Source: DASSJM01 sp049587975 (GTDB taxonomy: Bacteria; Actinomycetota; UBA4738; HRBIN12). Taken from it: a stretch of 64,000 bases of DNA. The stretch is from the NCBI GenBank assembly GCA_049587975.1, contig JBAVEY010000149.1, forward strand, positions 26,764-90,763. The letters are read 5' to 3'. Shown here piece after piece: positions 59,343 through 64,000 of the stretch; position 1 is the first letter of the stretch, and each line of letters begins with the position of its first letter. The notes beneath the pieces are model-generated. The model did not search any database and was not told the origin of the DNA. It saw nothing but the letters and a program-made list of their open reading frames with translations. The translations under genes were made by a program, and so were the position numbers.

Positions 59343-60080
59343 TCAGGCTCGGCGCCCGAGCTCGTCGACCCATCGGAAGGGTGGCGTTCGTTCGATGACG
59401 CGGCTGAGCGAGACGGTCTCGGCAACGGCGTTCAGCACCACGGCGGTCGCCGCGGCCACGGCGACCCACGCATCGGGCAGGATCGCGTACAGCGCGATGC
59501 CCGCGGCGAACCCCAACAGGTTGGCGCCTCCGTCGCCCAGCATCGCCGTCTCGCGCAGGTCGAAGGGCAGGACGACGATCGCACCCACGAGCAGGCCCGT
59601 GATCGCGGGGACGCTCGAGAGCTCGCCCCAGGCCACGAAGGCGCCGGCCGGAAGAAGGAAGGCCTTCAGCGATCGCCCGGGCACGACGTCGAGCCCGTTC
59701 CACAGGTTCGCGCACGCGGCCAGCAGCACGACGCCGAGGATCGACACGGAGGCCGAGCGTTCGGGCTGCATGGCGACCACCACCACCCCCGAGCCGACGA
59801 TCACCAGCACCTTGAGCAGTCCGGTGGTCGGGCGACCGGAGGCCGCCGATCGCAGGTGGTTGCGCAGCCCGCGCGGTCCCTCCGGCGCGAGATCGTCGAT
59901 CAGCCCCGCCGCGAACACGAGCAGCATCCCGCCGAGCGCGCCCCAGCCGGCAGCGCCCACGTGCACGATCGAGGCAACGACCAGCGTCGACACCACCGCG
60001 TCGACCGCGAGCGCGAGGCCGAGGACGCGGGGGACCAGCACGCCTCGGTGGTTCGCCACGAGCAGCCGCCCCCATCTCAT
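59343..60080 (-). CDS. Short MraY/WecA-family polyprenyl-phosphate phosphosugar transferase
   Basis: 245 residues, with several transmembrane helices. Family motifs are GLIDDLAP (DDxxx type), NLWNGLDVVPG and LGDGGANLLGF. It is shorter than typical members (about 320-360), so one or two terminal helices seem missing. It would move a phospho-sugar to a lipid carrier. ATG 60080 overlaps the GT2 gene stop, so both probably act on one glycan. Confidence 0.8.
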   Translation of the reverse strand: MRWGRLLVANHRGVLVPRVLGLALAVDAVVSTLVVASIVHVGAAGWGALGGMLLVFAAGLIDDLAPEGPRGLRNHLRSAASGRPTTGLLKVLVIVGSGVVVVAMQPERSASVSILGVVLLAACANLWNGLDVVPGRSLKAFLLPAGAFVAWGELSSVPAITGLLVGAIVVLPFDLRETAMLGDGGANLLGFAAGIALYAILPDAWVAVAAATAVVLNAVAETVSLSRVIERTPPFRWVDELGRRA

Positions 60081-60745
60081 CGCACGATCCGAGGCAGGAC
60101 GGCTCGGAGGATGTCCCAGCCCTGTCGGCCGCGGTGCAGGAACCCCTCGGGGGTCCGGTAGGTCGGACGGTGATCGAGACCGTCGACGGGGACCTCGACC
60201 ACGCGCAGGCCCGCCCGGACCGCGTCGATCGTCATCGCGGTCTCGACGCCGAAGCCGGGCGCCAGGGGCCGGACGATCTCCATCGCCGAGCCCGTAAGTG
60301 CGCGCTGACCGGAGAGCGGCTCGGACGCCCGGAACCCGCTCTGACCGCGGATCAGGTGGGCGGCCACGCGCTTCACGAGCCCGAAGCCGCCCGCACGGGT
60401 CGGGGGCAGGACCGCGATCGCGAGGTCGGCCTCGCCGGAGCTCACGAGCTCGATCAGCCGACCAAGTCCCGATGCGGTCGCCCCGAGGTCTCCGTCGGCC
60501 AGCAGCCACACCCCCGCGGGCTCGAGGCGTTCGAGGGCGCCCTCCAGGGCCTCGCCCTTGCCGTGGCGGCTGCCGGAACGTAGGACCCTCGCCCCCGCTG
60601 CCGAGGCCTCGGCGGAGGTCTCGTCGCTCGACCCGTCGTCCACCACGACGATCTCGTCCACGAGCGGCCGCAGGGCGGCGACGCAGAGCCCGACCCGGCC
60701 GGCCTCGTCGCGAGCCGCGACCAGCGCGACGACGCGCGCACTCAC
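60077..60745 (-). CDS. Family 2 glycosyltransferase
   Basis: 222 residues, GT-A fold with VVVVDDGSSDETS near residues 31-43 and the metal motif LLADGDLGA (~80-88). No transmembrane segment. It probably uses a nucleotide sugar or polyprenyl-linked donor together with the MraY-like gene downstream. It overlaps mctB by 4 nt. Confidence 0.85.
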   Translation of the reverse strand: MSARVVALVAARDEAGRVGLCVAALRPLVDEIVVVDDGSSDETSAEASAAGARVLRSGSRHGKGEALEGALERLEPAGVWLLADGDLGATASGLGRLIELVSSGEADLAIAVLPPTRAGGFGLVKRVAAHLIRGQSGFRASEPLSGQRALTGSAMEIVRPLAPGFGVETAMTIDAVRAGLRVVEVPVDGLDHRPTYRTPEGFLHRGRQGWDILRAVLPRIVR

Positions 60746-61653
60746 GGGCCCGGCGGGAGCGGCTCCGCGCCGTCCTTGACGCCGTAGGCGCCACCGGTGC
60801 CGTTCGCGAGGAGATCCTCGAGCCCCAGCACCAGCGCCGCTCCCCCCATCGCCTGGTCCAGGTCGTCGACCGTCACCGTCCCGTCGCTGCCGTTCGATCG
60901 CACGATCGAGACGTACGGGTAGTCGGACAGCAGCGACTCCCCGGCCGCGACCGGCTCGTCGAGCCCCGCGAGGCGGTCCACGAGTGGCACCGCGAAGACC
61001 TCGGGTGCAAGCACCGGCTGCTCCCCCCGACCACCCGACAGGACGACCACCACCTGACCGTCGGCACCGATCTCGTCCAGGTCGGCGGCCGACGGGCCGG
61101 CGCCCACGGGCGCGAGGAAGCCGGCCGACAGGAGCTCGTCCAGCAGGTCGTCGCCGATCACCTGCGGGTTCGAGAGACGCTCGGCCAAGGCCTCGGCCGC
61201 CAGGCCCGGGAGATCTTCCGCCGGAGCCGTCGGCGCTCCCAGCATCAGCGCGAGCTGCTCCTGCGTCGCGGGGTCGTCCGCGACCAGCTCATCGGTCGCG
61301 GAGACCGTCGTGACGATCCGCGCGCCGGCCTCCGCGAGGGACGCCTGCGCCTGCGCGAGCACCTCGTCCTCGACCCCGGTCTGGGTGACCAGCACCACCG
61401 GCGTTCCCGTGAGCGTGCCGCTGGTCAGGTACGGCATGACCGAATCGGCGAAACGGTTCAGCGCCCCGATCTGGTCGCGGAGGTCGCCGATCTGCCGCGT
61501 GCGTTCCTCGAGGTCGCTCCGGAGGCGATCGGTCTGGTTCTGCAGCTCCTCCTGCAGCGCCGGTTGCACGAACGCCGCTCCCCCGAGCAGCCCGATCGCG
61601 AGCGCGAGGAAGATCGCCACGATCGTGACGACGTGGTACCGGAACGAGATCAC
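60742..61653 (-). CDS. MctB/SteB-type membrane protein (copper transporter family annotation)
   Basis: 303 residues. One N-terminal transmembrane helix (~7-28), then a coiled-coil (QNQTDRLRSDLEERTRQIGD) and an extracytoplasmic domain. In mycobacteria MctB (Rv1698) is implicated in copper resistance, and the corynebacterial SteB partners SteA in cell separation. GTG 61653 overlaps the steA stop (GTGA). The gene order supports the SteB/MctB assignment. Confidence 0.85.
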   Translation of the reverse strand: MISFRYHVVTIVAIFLALAIGLLGGAAFVQPALQEELQNQTDRLRSDLEERTRQIGDLRDQIGALNRFADSVMPYLTSGTLTGTPVVLVTQTGVEDEVLAQAQASLAEAGARIVTTVSATDELVADDPATQEQLALMLGAPTAPAEDLPGLAAEALAERLSNPQVIGDDLLDELLSAGFLAPVGAGPSAADLDEIGADGQVVVVLSGGRGEQPVLAPEVFAVPLVDRLAGLDEPVAAGESLLSDYPYVSIVRSNGSDGTVTVDDLDQAMGGAALVLGLEDLLANGTGGAYGVKDGAEPLPPGP

Positions 61654-62951
61654 AGCAGCTCTTTCAGGTCGAAGAGCCACTGGCGGAACTGCTCGAACAG
61701 CTGGGAGACGTACAGGCGGAGCGGCGGCGAGACCGCCACCACCGCGGCGATCGCGACCATGGCCGCCGCGACGAGCAGCAGCCCGTCGCGCGTGCGGATC
61801 CGGGGTGAGTAGACGCGGGACACGCCCTTCGCGTCCATCAGGATCTCGCCGACGCGCAGCCGGACCAGGAAGGTGCTCGACATCCCCTCCCGGCCCTTGT
61901 CCAGGAACTCCCGGAGGTTGCCGTGGCTGCCGACCGCCACGATCGTCTCGGCGCCCTTCTCGTGCGCGAGCAGGAACGCCACGTCCTCGCTCGTGCCCGC
62001 GGCCTCGATCACCCGGAACGGCACACCGAGGGCCTCGAGACGCTCGCGACCGGGCGCGTGCCCGTCCCGGTAGGCGTGCAGGACTAGCTCCGTCGGCAGG
62101 CGGCGGCGGAACCAACGCCGCGGCGCCCCGCCGGTCAACGCGAGCGCCTCATCCGAGACGCTGTCCATGTCGCCCAGGATCAGGTCGGGCGTGTAGCCGG
62201 CCTCGATCAGGGCATCGGCGCCGCCGTCGACGCCGAGCAGCACCGGCCGCACGTCCCGGATGTACGGACGCAGGACCGCGAGGTCCTCCTTGTGGTTGGT
62301 CCCGCGGACCACGACCAGGACGGGTCGGTTCGCGAGATCGTGCTCGAGCACCGGGAGCCCCGCACCGCCGAACAACAGGTCGCGCTCGCGCTGCATGTAG
62401 TCGACGGTGTTGCGCGCGAACGACTCGAACCGGTCGGCCAGCCCGAGCTGCGCCTCATCCATCGACCCGCGGATCGTCGCCCTGCTCTGACGGATCCCGA
62501 CGGCGACGAGCCGATCCCCCGCGTAGATCCGGTCGCCGTCGAGCCGCATCGCGTCCCCCTCGCGGACCTTGCGCATCAGGAGCGGCCCGACCGTGTCGAT
62601 CAGGGGGATGCCGGCCTCGAGGAGCCGGATCGGACCGAGGTTCGGATACCGCCCGCTGATCGAGCGCGAGGCGTTGACGACCCCACCGACCCCGGCGGCG
62701 ATCAACGCCTCGGCCGAGACCCGATCGAGGTCCTCGTGATCGATCACGGCGATCTCGCCCGGCAGGACGCGCTGGGAGAGCCGCTTGGTCCGTGCGTCCA
62801 CGCGTGCGACGCCCGCCTGTGGTCTCGGCCGCCGCAGCGGCCGCCTGAGCAGGCTCCTAGGCTTCGTTCCGAACGTGGGCGCCTCCCTGCGGATCCGTGG
62901 GTCGTTCGTCGGCCGAGCCAGGGTTCGGTCGGGCGAGCGCGCGCGTGCCAC
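61650..62951 (-). CDS. steA: SteA-type cytokinetic-ring protein
   Basis: 433 residues. The conserved core starts ARVDARTKRLSQRVLPGEIA, followed by SISGRYPNLGP, a thiamine-pyrophosphokinase-like domain, and a C-terminal transmembrane helix (LLLVAAAMVAIAAVVAV). SteA is recruited to the septum and works with SteB in cell separation. The first ~47 residues are basic and less conserved, and share DNA with the palindromic repeat in aroA. GTG 62951 is taken as start, with modest confidence. Confidence 0.85.
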   Translation of the reverse strand: MARARSPDRTLARPTNDPRIRREAPTFGTKPRSLLRRPLRRPRPQAGVARVDARTKRLSQRVLPGEIAVIDHEDLDRVSAEALIAAGVGGVVNASRSISGRYPNLGPIRLLEAGIPLIDTVGPLLMRKVREGDAMRLDGDRIYAGDRLVAVGIRQSRATIRGSMDEAQLGLADRFESFARNTVDYMQRERDLLFGGAGLPVLEHDLANRPVLVVVRGTNHKEDLAVLRPYIRDVRPVLLGVDGGADALIEAGYTPDLILGDMDSVSDEALALTGGAPRRWFRRRLPTELVLHAYRDGHAPGRERLEALGVPFRVIEAAGTSEDVAFLLAHEKGAETIVAVGSHGNLREFLDKGREGMSSTFLVRLRVGEILMDAKGVSRVYSPRIRTRDGLLLVAAAMVAIAAVVAVSPPLRLYVSQLFEQFRQWLFDLKELL

Positions 62952-63058
62952 GCAGTGACCCCGCGCGGGGAAAGGGTAGCCGAGACGCAGGCGTGCGTGC
63001 CGGGGCGTGTGCGGGGCCCGCGGCGCGGTCTGGTGTCGTGGCCGGGGGATCGCGTCGG

Positions 63059-64000
63059 TCAGGGAACCCGCCGCCGGCCGCGACCCGCCTCGGTCAGCAG
63101 CTCCTCGGCATGGGCGGCTGCCGCCTCGCTCCCGGGGAGACCGGCCAGCATCCGCGACAGCTCCTCGACGCGTTCCGCGTCGCTCAGCACCTCGATCGAG
63201 GCCACCCCATCATCCTTGCGCACCCGGATGTGCCGGTCGGCGAACGAAGCGATCTGCGGCAGATGGGTGACGACGACGACCTGATGGCCAAGTGCGAGGT
63301 TGGCGAGTCGCCGACCGACGGCGACCCCGGCGCGTCCGCCGATCCCGGCGTCCACCTCGTCGAAGACCAGGGTGGGCACGTCGTCCAGGTCGACCAGGAC
63401 GCTCCGGCACGCGAGCATCGTCCGGGAGAGCTCGCCCCCCGATGCCACCTTCGCGAGCGGCTGCGCCGGCTGCCCCGGCCCGCCCGAGAACACGAACTCG
63501 GCATGCTCGGCGCCGGTGGAGATCAGCTCCGCGGTGGGCACGAGCGTGACCTCGATCGTGGCTCCCTCCATCCCGAGCTCCGCGAGCTCGCCCGCGAGCG
63601 CATGCGTGAGCCTGGGTGCAGCGCGGGCTCGACCGTCCGACACCGCCGTCGCCAACGCCGTGAGGCGCTCGGTCCGCTCGGCCACCTCCGCAGCCATGCG
63701 CTCTCGCTCCAGCTCGACAGCCCCGAACGCCTGGAGGCTGCGGGCTGCGCCATCGAGGAAGGCCAGCACCTCCACCTCCCCTTCGCCGTACTTGCGCTGC
63801 AGGGCGTCCAGCGCCGCGATCCGCTCGCGCACCTCCTGCAGCCGCGCCGGGTCGAGCTCCAGCCGCTCGCGGTAGCCCCGGACCTCGACCGCCAGATCGG
63901 TGGCCGCCGCGCTCAGCTCGAAGGCGCGGTCGGCCAGGTGCGAGGCGCCCGGATCGACCTCTCCGGCGGCCCGCAGCTCCGCCGACGCGCCCCGCAGCGC
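63059..64000 (-). CDS. recN: DNA repair protein RecN (5' end outside window)
   Basis: The gene runs off the window edge at base 64000, so only the C-terminal ~313 residues are seen. They contain the second half of an SMC-like ATPase: coiled-coil segment, signature SGGELSRTMLA, Walker B PTLVFDEVDAGIGG and His-switch VVVVTHLPQIAS. RecN acts in double-strand break repair. It lies upstream of steA in the same orientation, as in mycobacteria. Confidence 0.93.
   Translation of the reverse strand, partial: ALRGASAELRAAGEVDPGASHLADRAFELSAAATDLAVEVRGYRERLELDPARLQEVRERIAALDALQRKYGEGEVEVLAFLDGAARSLQAFGAVELERERMAAEVAERTERLTALATAVSDGRARAAPRLTHALAGELAELGMEGATIEVTLVPTAELISTGAEHAEFVFSGGPGQPAQPLAKVASGGELSRTMLACRSVLVDLDDVPTLVFDEVDAGIGGRAGVAVGRRLANLALGHQVVVVTHLPQIASFADRHIRVRKDDGVASIEVLSDAERVEELSRMLAGLPGSEAAAAHAEELLTEAGRGRRRVP

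Overview
The window is about 70% GC and densely packed, mostly with housekeeping genes. It looks like the chromosome of a deep-branching, probably uncultured actinobacterium. The evidence is gene content and order: a complete Pup-proteasome locus (mpa, dop, pup, prcB, prcA, pafA, pafB, pafC); the gcvH-garA-ftsR-BFN-merR-gcvP block and the recN-steA-mctB-pyrG-xerD block, both arranged as in mycobacteria; an Lnt-Ppm1 fusion; and a DUF4193 zinc-ribbon gene. No rRNA, transposase, integrated phage or CRISPR array was seen. The only tRNA is tRNA-Pro(GGG).

Layout. 1-2472 (+): end of a MetV-like gene, metF and an HtrA-like lipoprotein protease. 2521-4496 (+): a ubiquitin-like/TtuA fusion overlapping trmI, a probable T-loop tRNA modification pair. 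4621-14221: the Pup-proteasome locus with a divergent DUF3866 gene. 14285-17834 (+): tatA, tatC and small unknown genes. 17889-22615 (+): helY, a lipid kinase and an M24 peptidase. 22638-25902 (-): cysS and a divergent FtsH. 25980-29447: an accessory-looking stretch with an unknown gene, an AsnC regulator divergent from a very compact reverse-transcriptase-like gene, and an amidohydrolase. 29459-33401 (+): a strong promoter before a highly structured probable RNA, DUF4193, lnt-ppm1, and a surface protein with an LAFTG signal and a strong terminator.

33546-43898 is mostly minus strand: a CAP protein, gcvPB-gcvPA, a nuclease-like gene, merR, BFN, hpt, dacA, ftsR, garA, gcvH and pgsA, with a second CAP gene on the plus strand. 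44019-50901 (-): der-cmk-aroA-tyrA-aroH-rluB-scpB-scpA, joined by many 4-nt overlaps. 50912-59255 (-): trpS, an M50 protease, deoA-deoB, a DksA-like gene, xerD, ald and pyrG. 59343-64000 (-): an MraY-like transferase, a GT2, mctB/steB, steA and the end of recN.

Two general features stand out. Many genes have a TANNNT -10 hexamer only 6-10 nt before a GTG or ATG, which suggests widespread leaderless transcription and helped fix several starts. Many operons are joined by ATGA/GTGA overlaps. The items most worth a second look are the compact RT with an adjacent palindromic operator, the promoter-driven structured RNA at 29493-29640, the internal ubiquitin-like Gly-Gly in the TtuA fusion, the duplicated amphipathic helix in TatA, and an in-frame palindromic insertion in aroA. 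All calls come from reading the sequence; no database search was run.
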